A stretch of 64,000 bases of DNA from Trebouxia sp. TZW2008 (taxonomy: Eukaryota > Chlorophyta > Trebouxiophyceae > Trebouxiales > Trebouxiaceae), in NCBI GenBank assembly GCA_002118135.1, contig BDIU01000132.1, positions 111,809 through 175,808 on the forward strand, written 5' to 3'. Positions 1-12,050 of the stretch are shown one piece after another. Numbering within the stretch: the stretch's first letter is position 1; every line of letters starts with the position of its first letter. The position numbers were made by a program, and so were the translations under genes. The notes under the pieces were generated by a model. That model was not told the origin of the DNA, searched no databases, and saw nothing but the letters and a program-made list of their open reading frames with translations.

Positions 1-942
1 ATCCTTGTGCTCCAACCTGCTTGGGTCCACCAAGGATGTAGTGTCCCAAATTAAGCACACGACAACCCCTGGTACAGCATTGATACGTGGTGCTCTGATT
101 GTGGCTTGTTTTGGGGTCATGTACTTGCTGGTTGATGACTTGTCACAGACTGGACCTTGCTTTGTGACTGCACTGTGCTTGCTGTTCTGCTGTGCTCTCG
201 TGCTCTCTGCTGGCTTCTTCCACCTGCTTGCTCTGTCGATGACCAGTTTGTCAAGCTGGTTTGTTCTCACCTGATAGCCTTTGTTCCTGCTTGTTCTCAT
301 TCAGGGATTAATTTGACAAATGTAAGCATGACAGAGCTCTTGTTGCAGCATGAGCACATGATGCCCTGACTGTGGCATGTTTGTCTCTCATTCTGCTTAT
401 TGACTTCACTGCATGGTTTTTGGTATTTGATGAATATTTGTGTACAGCAAATCTTGCAGCAAGACTGTGGTGCGCTTGGAGTCCTGCTGTGCTTCTGTGC
501 TTTACCTACACTACAGCAGGTGAGGGCGCAGTAGTACAGCAGGGCTACAGTGTGCACTAGCCTTGAGGCACTTTTTGCTCTGGCAAACAATTTGTCGACT
601 GGATAAGTAGGTCAATACTTGTGTCATTGAGGAGCCAGTTGCCAAAAATATGTAGTGCTACATGTCAGGACTTGGCAGGTGCGCCGAGATATCAAGGATG
701 CTAATTGAGTAAGCGTCCTGCTGGGTCCTGCTGTTGCAGAGATGCCTATTGCTCTGTTCTATCAGTGCTGCGTAAACAGGTGAGCTGAGCAGGCCAGACT
801 GGGAGGCTGACTGTACACAGCAGCAGCAACAGCAGCTGCGCTCGGTCATGCTGCAGCATGAGTGCTCAAGAGAGAAGCATCCAGGCATCAATATCGTCCA
901 AGTGCAATCGTTGATCAAACACACAGGGCCTTGCTGTTGCAG
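1..942. other. Upstream stretch of the transportin-3 gene, no exon assigned
   Basis: The family alignment of the exon at 943 requires coding sequence upstream, so this stretch should lie inside the gene or hold earlier exons. An open frame from position 2 to about 120 looks like a possible exon, but I cannot align it to transportin-3. Positions 727-855 are a diverged copy of the 5' half of the exon that starts at 943 (entered separately). The rest is TG/CA-rich intron-like sequence. Confidence 0.4.
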
Positions 943-1348
943 GGATGCCTGCCGGTCAATCCTGTCAGTGCTAAGGAATCTGCATGACCTGAGCGGGCCA
1001 GACCGGGAGGCTGACTACACACAGCAGCAGAAGCAGCAGCTGCGCTCAGTCATGCTGCAGCGGGACCCTCTGCTTGTGCGCATCCTGTTTGGCGGCCTGC
1101 TTGGAGCCTTGCCAAAGTCCAGGGTGGATGACATTGCAGCCGTCTTCTATGACATGATACACGTGAGACTACTTGCTTTGTGTCTGTTTACAATCTGCTT
1201 TCTGTCTGCAAGATAACATTGCCACTAGCGTTTTTGACATGATATATGTGACCCTGTGCTAGCGCGCATCCTGTTTGGCGGCCTCCTTGGCGCTCTACCC
1301 AAACCCAGGGTGCATGACATTACAGCTGTCTTCTATCACATGGTACAT
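727..1348 (+). repeat. Partial tandem copies of the first transportin-3 exon seen here
   Basis: Positions 727-855 repeat the acceptor and 5' half of the exon at 943, including the TTGCTGTTGCAG acceptor and the CAG-rich stretch that encodes the QQQ segment. Positions 1262-1348 repeat its 3' half and donor region (CGCATCCTGTTTGGCGGCCT is shared with 1079-1098). Neither copy is a complete exon. The upstream copy carries the acceptor side and the downstream copy carries the donor side. Confidence 0.85.
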
Positions 1349-2522
1349 GTGAAAATCTGTTGCTTGTGCTTTGTGCTGTGACAGTCCATGATTGACTGCT
1401 TCATTTTGCAAGTTGAACTTGTTCGTCTTGTATCAATGTCTTGGTACGAAACTGTGCTAGAGACCTGTTTGGCCATAGCACTCCCCTCTTCAGTGGTTTT
1501 ATTTTCGTTATATTGGTCTTGGTCTTCCATTCTTGTGTGTTGTTGCCAAAATAAGCCCTGAGATCAGGTGTCATTGTGCAAGAAGTACCTGTGGCCACGC
1601 TCTGCATCTGAACGCATTTGGATTCCGCTGCAAAGGAGTACCAGGGGAAGGCTTAACCCTGGCTGGAGGCAGCCCTGGCAGCTGACTACTGATCTGACGA
1701 CTGATTTGGTCTGAAGCCCCTCTCAACCTACTTTTGGTCTAAGCCATACGTGACTCTGCAAATGTATAAGGCAGAGGATCACCCTGGCTGGCCGGAGGCT
1801 GCTCTAAAAGAAATGAGGGGACTAGAAGCCATACTCGGCTTGTCCATGGCTTAGTTGTATGAGTGGGTGTGCAGGAGTACAAGGGGGAAGCATACCCATG
1901 GCTAGAGGCAGCCCTAGGAGCCATTCCTGAACAGGCCACCACTACTGCTGACAAGCAGAGCGTTATGAAGGCCGCCCAGAGCTTAGCTGCTGGTGTGGAC
2001 AACAGATGGTAAGCATTGTCTTTGCTATTGTGAAGAGCAAGCGGGTGACGTACATTCAATCAATTTATCTGCTGTGCACAGATGTTAGTGCACCCTGCAT
2101 TGTGGATGGTGGCTGCTCGATTCACTCTCAATTACATCTTAAAAACGAGGACAACTCAACTTTAGTACTTTCTCTGTGTTTTGAGGTGTGGCCGTTGACC
2201 CTGTCGGAAGTCAACAACGATCAGCTGATCTCACTGGCTGCAGCTTTGTTACCAAGCATAGTTTGCAATAAAGTTTGACTGCTGGTGCAAACAAAAGTCA
2301 GAGTTGGCATAGCAACAGATGAAATGGTGGCATCATATCTGCAATTCCTGTTGTTTTGCACTGTAATTTGACAGGCTGCCAAGGGAGAAGAACTCATGCA
2401 GGGATCTGGAAAGCGCTCTAGATGATTTGAGTGAGGTGTGCCGGCGCAACAAACACAGCATGGAAGCTGCTGTCCGTTCGCTGCTGCCTCATGAGCTATA
2501 CCTGGCTGCCATGCCCAACTAA
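943..2522 (+). CDS. TNPO3: Transportin-3 / MOS14-like karyopherin-beta, C-terminal exons (5' partial)
   Basis: This is the C-terminal part of an importin-beta-family receptor that carries SR splicing factors into the nucleus. Exons are 943-1162, 1875-2008 and 2375-2522 (TAA stop), and the phases fit (2/0, 0/2, 2/stop). The reading runs from RDACRSILSVLRNL through LPKSRVDDIAAVFYDMI and WLEAALGAIPEQ to SCRDLESALDDLSEVCRRN. These segments follow the known order at the end of animal TNPO3: RDAN..LRDL, LP..LPDVAEVLWEIM, WLENSLKGLPKE, CKQVCWALRDF. About 166 residues are present, and the HEAT-repeat body lies upstream, probably outside the window. Both introns contain partial copies of their flanking exons. 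Family assignment is fairly secure. It could in principle be the related importin-13, but the WLE..LP motif favours TNPO3. Confidence 0.75.
1632..1806 (+). repeat. Two partial copies of the second transportin-3 exon
   Basis: Positions 1632-1690 and about 1760-1806 both resemble 1872-1925, the 5' half of the exon starting at 1875 (GGAGTACMAGGGG...TGGCTRGAGGCAGCCCT). The first copy has an in-frame TAA where the exon has coding sequence, so both are relics inside the intron. Confidence 0.8.
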
Positions 2523-3768
2523 ACAACTTTCAGGAAACGGGGAAAAGGGCGAAGGGGACACATACAGTCTGTACTGTTAAGCGTCAGAACGGGAACCTCT
2601 GTCTGAAGAGGCAGGCGTTGTGGGAGACAAAGGGGTCTCTATCAAGCCTCACGAGCGATATGCCTAGCAGCCATTCTGTACACGGACACAAAGTTTTGCA
2701 GCCAAAGTGCATGTGCTGAACCTTGCGAGCTGTGGCTAGTACCTAAGGCAACCTGGACGTCAGAAAGTCAGCTGCTATGTGCAAAGGGGATTTTCTGGAC
2801 GCGCCAAGCAACGTCTATAGCTTTAGCTGTTGGGCAATGTCTGCGTCCTGCAATGCCCTAGTCAGCGTCTTACAGACTACATAGATTTGACACCCAGCCT
2901 GAATTTCTAACAGATGCCGCAGTGCCCATCTTGTGCATACAACATTTATCCCAGAGCAGGAGCTTTTTATGCTGATGTCCAGCTGCCCTACTGCCCACTT
3001 GTACTCTGGCCGAGGGGCACATGGCCGAGCCTATGTAACAGACAGCAAACTTAGGCTTCGGTGGGTCACAGAGTGTTCAACCTGGCATCTCCTGTAACAG
3101 CATCAGATACAGCCCGAATAAGCAACTGTTCCTTGTCACGTGTGTAAAGTGTGTAGTTCTCCGACTTGAAGTCAATGCAAGGTGGATGCTGCCATCTGCA
3201 AACACAAGCTTTGAATCTCAAAGCTTTGAACCAGAGTTGAGTTTGCCAAAAGCAACTGTGAAGCTTTGGTGTCATGTGCACTCAAGCCATGCAGCAGGCT
3301 ATCGTTTGGTTCCTGTGTTTTGCAATTGGCGCGCACCAAATTCGCAATCTTCAACAGCAATCCAGACACAACCCGACTATTGTGCAGACGTGCTGTAAGG
3401 GCAGGCATGACCAATTGTGGCACTGGGGTTCAAATGGCATTATGCATTAATCACCCTCTTGACAAATCAAGCAAGAGAATATGCGATTTTGACTGAGTGC
3501 CAGAGCTAATTTGCATTGAATTAGCCAGTTTCGACGTGTAACGAACCATTTCAGCCCAAATTTTGTGGCCTTGCGTGACCTCCTCCCAAAGCTTATCCAC
3601 TTACAGTGCATTTGCTTAAGCTTGTACACAGCGCCAGCTTGTTTTCTTTCGCAAGCAGCTGTCGTCGCGAAATTTTGTGCAGGTCGTGAGCCTGAACCGG
3701 CAGCAATCTATTGTCTGATCAGACAGTTTCACGAGAGCCCCATCAACTAGTAGCGCGAGACTGCAGAA
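2523..3768. other. Intergenic stretch
   Basis: This lies between the transportin-3 stop and the acetate transporter start. I see no coding exons, RNA gene or repeat array. The last few hundred bases are probably the promoter and 5' UTR of the transporter, but I can name no motif. Confidence 0.6.
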
Positions 3769-6005
3769 ATGGCAAACGTTGAGCACATCCCTCCTCCTGA
3801 TGTTATGCGCCACCAAGGCAACGTCATGAACAGCCAGCGCAAGCTCTCGACGGCCGACGGCTCCGGTTTGCCCCAGACTGAAGATGCCATGGCAAGCGAT
3901 GGGTGGGCACAACCGATTGACTACTGGTACAACCGAGTCATATCGAAGTCCAGTCCAGCCGCTAATACTGCCAATCCAAGTGCACTGGGTCTCATCGCGT
4001 TCGGCTACACCACAGCGCTGCTGCAGGTTAGGTTAACGTAGCATGCTGGACTTTCGAAACACGCAGAACGCTTGTGCGCAGCAAGGTGCATCGGTTCTAC
4101 AAGCTGCGACATTGCAATCGACATGTTTTCTACTGCAGGGAGCCAACACTAAGTGGACCGAGATGAGCACTGAATACGTCACTCTCGGCTTTGCTCTGTT
4201 TTTTGGCGGACTGGTGCAGCTGCTGGCAGGCATGTGGGAGTTCAGGAGGAACAACATGTTTGCTGCCACTGCTTTGTCCAGCTATGGCGGCTTCTGGTTG
4301 AGCTACGGTCAGTCATCCTCTGAGGAATTGCTTTAAAGGGCATCTGTATTAGCAACTGTGCCTGATGCACTATCACATAAAGCGCCCAAACACTCATTCT
4401 CTGCATGTACACTGCAGATTTTGAGTCTAGGCCTGAAGGCTTTGTGCCTTGCTGAAAGGGGCTTTGTCTCTCATACAAAGCATCTTTGAGCTCAACACAT
4501 CATGTATGCATGCGGCATCAGAATGTTTCTCCAAAGGTTGGTCATGCAAGTACAGTGCGCCAACAACAGATGCGCCAGTCAGTACAAGATCTGGCCTTCA
4601 TGCATGTGCTGACACTGTACATCAGGCGTTAATGAAGGCAAGCATGAGTCTTGGCTACAAAGTTGCAACGCTTGCCTTTGCAGGCATTTACACAATTCTG
4701 GCAAGTGGGGGAGTGATTGAGATGAGCGGCCCACACGGTCTGCAGATGGCCTTCAGCCTTTGGGGCATCCTCACCTTCTTTTTCTTTGTGTACGTTGCGT
4801 ATCTTCTTGTCTGACTGCATGATGCAGCCATGCACAGACTTCTGCAATCTCTGTGTACCTCTATTTGAGAACTCTGCTGAGTAGTAGCTGTGACAGTTTT
4901 GGTGGACTGCATGCAAGCCATAATCTCACCCATGTTGACATCTGCATCGCAACGGAAACCATTCCTATGTGCCAAGCTGCTTGATTTCTGGAGAGTTCTT
5001 CCTGAGTACCATGTTGTTTATGTCTGTTTCATGAGCAAGCTTTTCTTTCCTTACAGGTGCACTATTGCCTTGAATGTGGGCCTAATGGTGCTGTTCCTGT
5101 CCCTTGCCATCACCTTCTTCTTGCTAGCTGCTGGTCAACAGAACATGAAGTGCTTGAAGGTGCGCTACAACGCCGGCATGCTCCCCATTGCATGTTTCGG
5201 TGTGGTGAATTTCTGATGTCATGCCCATGTGGTGCCCTGAACTTGCTGTCATGCCATCCAACCTGCACCCTTGCAGAATTACACCCTGCTGCTGTTTCCT
5301 GAGTGTAACAGTCAGACTTGCCTGAAGGGTCCTACTTAGATGTCTGGAAACCTATTCTTATTGTTCATAAAATGTGACACTGAGCATCTGAGTTGCTCTG
5401 CATGTTCCAGCACCAATTGCAGCGTGCCTGTCATGCTGGTGCTCATGACTGTTTTGGGCCTGGTGCATCCGTATTGCTGCCCTCATTGCATCTTCGGTTT
5501 TTGTTGAAGGTTTTCTGCCCAGCTGCTATAATGCACCCTGTGTGCTGTGTCCTTACTTCACCTTCCTCGGACAGATGATGGAAGGCACTGTGAGTGGTAC
5601 TCTGTGCTTGCTGCAGGCCGCAGGCTACTTTGGTGTGTTCACCTCTGCGGCTGCCTGGTATGTCGCCTTTGCAGAGCTGCTGAACGAGACTTGGTTCAGA
5701 GGAAGGGTAAGTCATCCTGCTAGCAATGCCCCTGTTTGCGTGCTGTTAGGAACCACAACCTGCCTGTCACTGTTGTGCTGTGAGCCCTGCCTGACCCATT
5801 GTACACTTGAAGCAACATCTGCAGTTGTCTGATGCACTTTGTTTTGTCGCCCCTGCGCTGTCAGACTTGCACACATTGTTTTCCAGCATTGCTGTGTGCG
5901 AGTAAGATCAAAACTCAGAACAGAGTCTTTGTGTTGCAGACTGTGGTGCCATTGGGGTCCATGACCTGGCCCAACAAGGTTGGCAAGAGCAAAGCTAAGG
6001 CTTGA
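3769..6005 (+). CDS. GPR1/FUN34/SatP-family acetate transporter
   Basis: The product is a polytopic membrane protein of the acetate/succinate transporter family (Pfam Gpr1_Fun34_YaaH; the green-algal members are called GFY). It would move acetate across the plasma or an organelle membrane. Exons are 3769-4026, 4139-4307, 4684-4789, 5057-5159, 5617-5706 and 5940-6005. All phases agree and give 263 residues ending at TGA. The family signature NPSALG is at residues 69-74, after a hydrophilic N-terminus of about 65 residues. Six hydrophobic segments follow, including ALFFGGLVQLLAGMWEF and LMVLFLSLAITFFLLAAG, and the C-terminal AAGYFGVFTSAAAWYVAF helix is typical. The length is usual for the family. 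The start is the first ATG of the open exon. Substrate and membrane location are inferred from the family. Confidence 0.93.
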
Positions 6006-6869
6006 GCCTGTAACATCTAAACCTCGGGATAGCCAGCCCTCCCAAATGTGTGGATAGGACAATGGCACTTGACGACACACTGCCCTGGCTTGAGCTGCTG
6101 CAATTTTGTACATAAGGATCAGAGACAAGAAACAAAGACTTGGACATTTGATCATTGGGTTCTGACAGCTGATTTTGTGCCAGACACAGCTGTCAATAAA
6201 GAAGCTGCAACCAGGCAGGAGTTTGATGACTGAGATGCCCCTTCTTCTCAGGCTTGACTGTCTGGTTGCCATTTTGACAACGATCATGGCAACTACATTG
6301 TGCTGGTATAAAGCACTTCTAGATTGATCTGTTTCAGCAAAACAAAAGGACTGTAGCAACTTCTTTCCTTGTGAATGAACACTGCAGCAGCGTGACAGCA
6401 CTGTTCCAACATGACTTTCAAGGTTTTCTTGTATCAACAGAAAGGGAATTGCACAGCTGCTAAAAGCTTTTGATCGACAAACTCGACACTGAGACATGTA
6501 TTTGATGTCTGTGGCAGCTTCTGTCAGGCACTGCTGATGAACTCAGCTACCGTATCTGCGCCTCAGCTGAAAGTGCGTAATAGTTGTGGTTATGCATATG
6601 GTTAGCCGTCATGACTGCAATGGATTGAATGATTTCGTTGATGATGATTGCATGCATGACTCATATGTCTTGGGTCACCGCAATGGCGAGCATGTTGCGA
6701 CGCCGGGAAGCAATTGCCAAAGGGAGCCTTATGCAGCTGATCTGTGGAGCTAAGCCCTTGCTGCATGCTGGTTTCGGAGTCAAAAGTGCCTGCAAGATGC
6801 ACAGCCCGCATGTCAATGCGCAAGCAGCTTTCAAGGCAACCACGGCATAGGCAACTGTCCGTTATCAGC
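6006..6869. other. Intergenic stretch
   Basis: This separates the acetate transporter stop from the proposed SEN2 start. Short open frames on both strands look like shadows, and no family is recognisable. It should contain the transporter 3' UTR and the SEN2 promoter. Confidence 0.55.
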
Positions 6870-8977
6870 ATGGTAGAATGCATAAAACCTCTCCGAAAAG
6901 AAACACTCGCCAGCTTGACCCTGCAGAGCTCTCAATCCAGCAGGTTCGCCAGATCTCAAGTCAGCACAACTTTTTGTGATCAGAGCTGTCACCATTGGCG
7001 TCTGCGCACGACAGGCCCTTACGAACCTGCGCGCTTGCCACCTACGAGCATACATAGTTGATCGATCGCTATGGCTCGCCGTATCTACAAGCGAAGCGAC
7101 ATTGCTTCGTAACGGGGCCTTTGGCAGCAGCGAGGGGGGTCCTCTGACTGCCTTTCACACAGCCGCTCGCTTGACCGCAGCGGAATCAGACACCGAACAG
7201 GTGCAAGTAGCTGAGGCTTGAACGAATCCCCCCCTGATCCGCTTCAAAGTGGTGCCAATACACTTGTTACTGCTGTATGCAGCAGAAACATTTGGTGTCT
7301 GTGCGTCTCAGCAGCGAGGAGGGATTTTTCCTGGCCTATGCAGTTGGTGCATTGCATTTATATGATGATGTGGGCGCCTGTGGAATTGAGGTGAGCGCTG
7401 CAAATCTGACAATCACTAAGACTTGCCACTGACTGTCAACGTTGCAATCATGCTGCCAGTTTATGGCATCACATAGTGTGTAGGGCATGCTCTCAAGGCA
7501 TAAAAGTCTCACACTTTGGCATGCAGGCCTTATGGCTGAGCCTAACGCAAGAGAACCCAAACTTTGTCTACAGCTGTGTGGCATACCAGCACTTCAGAAG
7601 CAAGGTGAAGCCTCTTGATGTTCAACTGCATGAGAAAATTGCAAAGATACCAGGTTGCTGCATCAGTAGCAATATCTCAGACCTGGTCTGCCGCATTTGA
7701 GCAGTCTACAGCATGACATTCAGGTCTCATCTCAGTCAGTTCTGCAACATGGTTTATCCCATGCATCTGAAGCTCCTTGCTTTCAGTCCTGGCATGGCGC
7801 AGCGCAGCGCAGCACAGCACAGCACAGCACAGCAGTTGCCTTTCATGCCTGCGTCACTGCCAACTGAATGGCTTGCAAGGTGGCAAGTGTTCCGGTCCAC
7901 ATCACCAAAGACCTTGCAAGTTGGGCCATCATGCAGGGTTGGCTTTCAGCATGTCCAGCCCAAATACAGTATGTATTGTCATGCAGGGTTGGGTGCCCAG
8001 GTCAGGCTTACAGTATGGTGTAGACCTGGTGCTGTATGAGCAGCACCCATCGCTGGTGCATTCCACAACATGCGTCATCATTGTGCCCATGAGGCCGATT
8101 GAAAATGACAGTGCAGCAGGGATGACAGACCCTGGAGCAATGCTCAATGGCCAAAATGGCAACCTTTCATGGCAGGATGTGGAAGGCATCAACCGCCTGT
8201 GCATCAGAGTAAGTTGTAATATGGTGGATGTTTGCAGTCTGCCGAACATTCAAGCTCAGCTTCTACCAAAACAGTCAACAAACGTTGTTGATACTGCGAG
8301 CAGCAGCAGCAGCAACACCAAGCAACGGCAATTGTGGCATGGCTATTGCCTTTTGTAGCTTCTGTCTTTGTTGGTAGCCACTGGAAATGTTAAAGTTGAC
8401 AAAGTGCAGCATGTTGTTCCAATTGGGCTGTGTATAAAAACAAGTCGCAAACATGCATACTGCTGAGCATGTTGCAAGCATTGCAACATTGTGCCTTACA
8501 TATGGCTGCATTGCTTGGAGACTTGGCACGCCGCCTTGTCCAGCGTTGGCTTTGGAATGCTGCATGCATGTCTGCACTGGCTGCAAAGCAATTTGCTTGT
8601 CGCTACTGACTCTTGTTGCTCTATAACAGGTTGGCAAGCGCCTGATATTGCTGTATGTCCAGCCACAAGCAGACCTAGACATGGCCACACCGGCATGCCT
8701 CCAACATTTTGCGGTACATTTCCTCTTATGTAAAGCCTGTAGCTGCTCTGTGCAAATGCATGAGATTAATTGCAGCTGAGGGCAGCATGGCGATAGTGCA
8801 GTGTGAGTGCAAGCACTTTGACTACAGAAAATGTGTTCATATGGTATAGCCTGGTACATCTGTTGTGCAAGACCTGTATAAACATGCCTTTTTGTCTTGA
8901 ACCCAGGCGCTGCTGTGCAGGTTGCTGAACACAATGTAGAGAGATGGGTGCCAGAGGCCAGCATCAAGTTGATGTGA
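6870..8977 (+). CDS. SEN2: tRNA-splicing endonuclease catalytic subunit SEN2
   Basis: This nuclease subunit cuts pre-tRNA at the 5' splice site within the TSEN complex. Exons are 6870-6959, 7015-7200, 7283-7390, 7527-7604, 7987-8208, 8630-8713 and 8921-8977, giving 274 residues. The N-terminal domain has LLRNGAFG, equivalent to the GYFGKG motif. The EEGFFLAYAVGAL helix and the FRSKGWVPRSG linker precede the catalytic fold. The putative triad is Y164 (LQYGVDL), H179 (SLVHS) and K231 (GKRLIL). The ERWV ending is typical. From exon 3 on the model is firm. The first exon and its 55-bp intron are my inference: no ATG lies in frame in exon 2, and this ATG restores phase. SEN2 fits better than SEN34 because of the YxVD and RSKGW motifs. 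Confidence 0.88.
7797..7834 (+). repeat. (AGCAC)n / (AGCGC)n pentanucleotide tract
   Basis: A short tandem tract of GCAGC/AGCAC units lies in SEN2 intron 4. The same pentamer, in either orientation, recurs at 36120-36170 and 53082-53148. Confidence 0.9.
7926..7968 (+). repeat. Partial copy of the SEN2 exon 5 acceptor region
   Basis: CATGCAGGGTTGG followed by a CAGTATG-ending segment at 7930-7968 resembles the acceptor and first bases of the exon at 7987, which encodes the catalytic Tyr segment. The copy is short and diverged, with no usable frame. Confidence 0.55.
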
Positions 8978-10235
8978 CTGCTGATGTCCGTCCTTTGTCC
9001 GTGTTGCCCAGCAGTCCAACTGGACTTCAGGTTAACACATCGCACTGTGTAGAGTTTGTCTGCGCTGATTTGTGCAATATGAAGCAGAAGACAGTCGAGC
9101 CTACAAGTCCTCGAGCGTAGTACATTCAAGCTTGACATGCTGCAATGTGTCACACCGGTGGAACAATTATGTAATCACAATTATGTCATCACAAATCCTG
9201 ACACATTAAGTCCAGTTACGGGTGCATTTTTGTATAGTCTTTTGACGGGTACAGAAACGCATCAAGAACAAGGTGTGTCAAATCGCAGCAATTGCTGCAT
9301 TCACAAACCTGTGCAGATTTGCAGCCTACAACTCTACAAATGTTTGTGCTAACCCTTTAGTAACCTTGCTGATTTGTACCAATTCGTAGCAAATATCATC
9401 TTGACCTTGCGGATTGAGTGGTGCAATTGGTACTTCGCAAATCAGTACGCCTTTGCGACCCCGCGGATCACTGCCTTTTGGCAATGCGTTGCTTTGTACG
9501 AGTTTTTGACAGTTCAAACCGCACTAGTTTGTGAGCACGCCGTTTTTGCATACGTTGCTGGTAAGATTGGTTGCAAGAATTTTGCTTCACAATCATCGAG
9601 TTGCCTTGGAGCTGTTTGAAGTAAGCAAGTCTAATTCCACAAGTCAAGTACCACATATGCAAAGTCCTTGCAAACTGGCTAGTAGCATCACCCAACTTAG
9701 CAATACCACCGAAAATCTAGTGCACATGCCATGAAGCCACTTAATTGACTGCCATAAGGTGAGCTGTTGCACCGACTGTTTGCTGGTGTCGGAATTTGTT
9801 GTGGTGCCTTCACTTCGACAAACCGACTGTTGGTCCTCTTCAACTGAGACATGATTGCCGCATACTCCCCCACCATCTTGTCTGTTGTTCTGTCTTTGCT
9901 GCACCAGCTGTGTCTTCACCCCCTCCGACGCCCCTACAGAAAGGGTAAGAGTGGACATGCCTCACACCGAACACGAGTCGGGGTTGCCACGCCGATCCGC
10001 CTCACCTGGCCACCAAGTCTGGCTGGTGAGAGCGTTCTCACTTGCTATTGCAGTTCCAGCTGTACAGCAACATTGGTCAGCTACACCACTGCAGCTGAGA
10101 CATTCACCTCCCGTGACTTGATGCGTATGCATGGGCGTTCTATGCATCACCTCATCAAGTTGCAATCTATGCTGCCACTTGTACAGTCAACCGTTTAGCT
10201 GGCTCAACACAGCAGCTAGTCTAGTCAATTGATTC
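8978..10235. other. Intergenic stretch with one weak open frame
   Basis: No recognisable gene. An ATG-started open frame at 9851-10198 (+) would give 115 residues without similarity that I recognise, and a GTAAGA donor-like site lies inside it near 9945. It may be a 5' exon of the gene that follows or chance. Confidence 0.4.
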
Positions 10236-11434
10236 ATGATCATGAGAGACCAGTCGATGGATGAGATCAAATTAAGGACAGCGAGCAGCAGCGCGCCGCC
10301 CAAGCAATTCATGGTGGTGCAGACTGAGCTTGTTGTAGGGAAAGCAAGCAAGCCAAGTAAGGTCAATCAATTGGTTGGGATGATGTTGGTGCAGGTTGAT
10401 GGCGGAGACAGATGTGGACAAGCGGGCAGCCATGCTGAATGTTATAAACATGCGCCGTGGCAGCTCTGCTGTCAGCCAGCAGGAACAAAAGATGAATGTG
10501 TCTGCTCTGGCATGCTTGCACACCAAATGCAAGTCGGGCATGTGTGAGCTGCTTTGCAAGCAGGCTGTCCATTGATGTGCTGCTTAAGTCCAGAAAAAGC
10601 CCAGACAATGCTGTCTGTATGGGTTTCCCTTGTTGCAATGCTTATGATGCATGCTTGACAAGGTTCGCTAGGCTGATCCTAATCTTGTCGATGTGTCATT
10701 AATTCTGTTGTCTGCTCAAGTGAATGTTGTTCACCCTTGTATCGTCAACACTATTTGCACAATCCAAAGGAAAGCTTCCCCCAAGCTTGTTGACGTCACT
10801 ACACACGCACAACATTCTGACATCAGTACTACAAAACCCTGGTGCCAATGCAGCAAAATCCTGATGTCAGAACAACAAAATCCCAATGCAGAAATGCATG
10901 GCACACCTGGTGTTGTAGACATCTGCAGCTGGCAATTTGGAGGATGGTTAGTCTACAGCCTTCAATGCAGCACAGGCCCCCAAAAGCACCAGCAGCAGGG
11001 CGCAGCTTCAGCTTGAGGATGTCAGCCTTGCAACAGATGAGGCTGCTGTCTCAGAGCAACAACAGTTGGGACTGATGGCTGTGCAGAGTGATGCAGCTGG
11101 AGGGGCAGAACTGAATGGGGCGGCAGGAGGGGCAGCATCAGATGCAGTCCAAGCAGGGATAGAAGAAGATCAGGCTAACAGCACAAATGAGCAGGGTGTT
11201 GCTCCTGGTGATGGTGGTGACAGTGCACATGAGTAAGACGTTGCTTCTGGTGATGACGCTGACAGTGCATAACATGATGGTGTATCTCATGCTGAAGCTG
11301 CTGACAGCAGTGCACCCATTGACACAGAAGAAGAAGCACAGGCAGTGCTTGCAGTGCAGCAGGCTGTGATTGAGCATGAGGGCTATGAGGCGCATCCTCC
11401 TGGCACCCCTGCACAAGTGGATCCAGCCGCCTGA
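10236..11434 (+). CDS. Unidentified acidic Ala/Gln-rich protein
   Basis: I do not recognise the family. A four-exon model (10236-10356, 10412-10543, 10971-11232, 11311-11434) gives 212 residues with consistent phases and a TGA stop. Intron 1 is 55 bp, like other mini-introns here, and intron 3 (78 bp, GTAAGA donor) removes two in-frame TAA codons. The N-terminal half is mildly basic (DKRAAMLNVINMRRGSSAV). The C-terminal half is low-complexity and acidic (GVAPGDGGDSA, TEEEAQAVLAVQQAVIEHE), with no membrane helix or signal peptide. If intron 3 is retained, translation stops at 11234-11236 after 172 residues. Further 5' exons are possible. The gene is supported only by open frames and splice-phase logic. 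Confidence 0.45.
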
Positions 11435-12050
11435 GGAGGATCAGCTGTGCGTGACAACAACAGGACTAGGTATCTTGAGCGATGCAACAACAGAAGCAGT
11501 AGCAGACAACAAAGTGTCAGCAGCCAATGAGATGCGGTCATTGCAGCCATGATGTGGCCGCCCAGCAATGTGCTGATGCCCAAAATTGAGCAATCACATT
11601 GCATTGCAGCCTCAGATTGGCATTCACTTGAGAGTGAATAATTGGAGGACAATCTGCTCTGCATTGTAGCTTCCTGGCTGTCCCTGATTGTGCAAGCAGC
11701 ACGGCAGCATCACACATGGCAGAGAGAGAAGGTTGCTGTATGCTGTGCCAAACAGACTATCGTGCCTGAAATTATCATCTTGTTGCCTTGATTTCTTGAA
11801 AGCTTTGAAAATGCCAGCAGCTTGTAATCACTATTCAAGCCACCTAGGTCTGGCCTTAACACCATGTAATATATAATATTTTTACACCTAGACGACTGCA
11901 GATGCAGGCAACTTTGCATTAGGCAGCTGCAGGTCACTCTTCTTCCTTATGTCGGCAAGCAGTTCCAGCAATACGCTGCTTCTTGACTGCCAGGGCAAGA
12001 TGTACATACGCCTACCCAACTTCAGGCTGGGCACGAACCTGACGTGCATA
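11435..12050. other. Convergent intergenic stretch
   Basis: This lies between the 3' ends of the unidentified (+) gene and the LysM (-) gene. No coding exon or repeat array is visible. Confidence 0.55.

Noticed and set aside
5..274. Open frame at the left edge as an upstream transportin-3 exon
   Set aside because: It looks coding up to about 120 but does not align to the family at the expected place, and no clean donor or phase link to 943 was found.
9851..10198. 115-codon plus-strand ORF
   Set aside because: No recognisable domain, donor-like sites inside it, and no link to flanking exons.
11234..11277. In-frame TAA codons as a sign of an altered genetic code
   Set aside because: TAA, TAG and TGA all end well-aligned genes here (TNPO3, TPI, SatP), and a 78-bp intron removes both codons.
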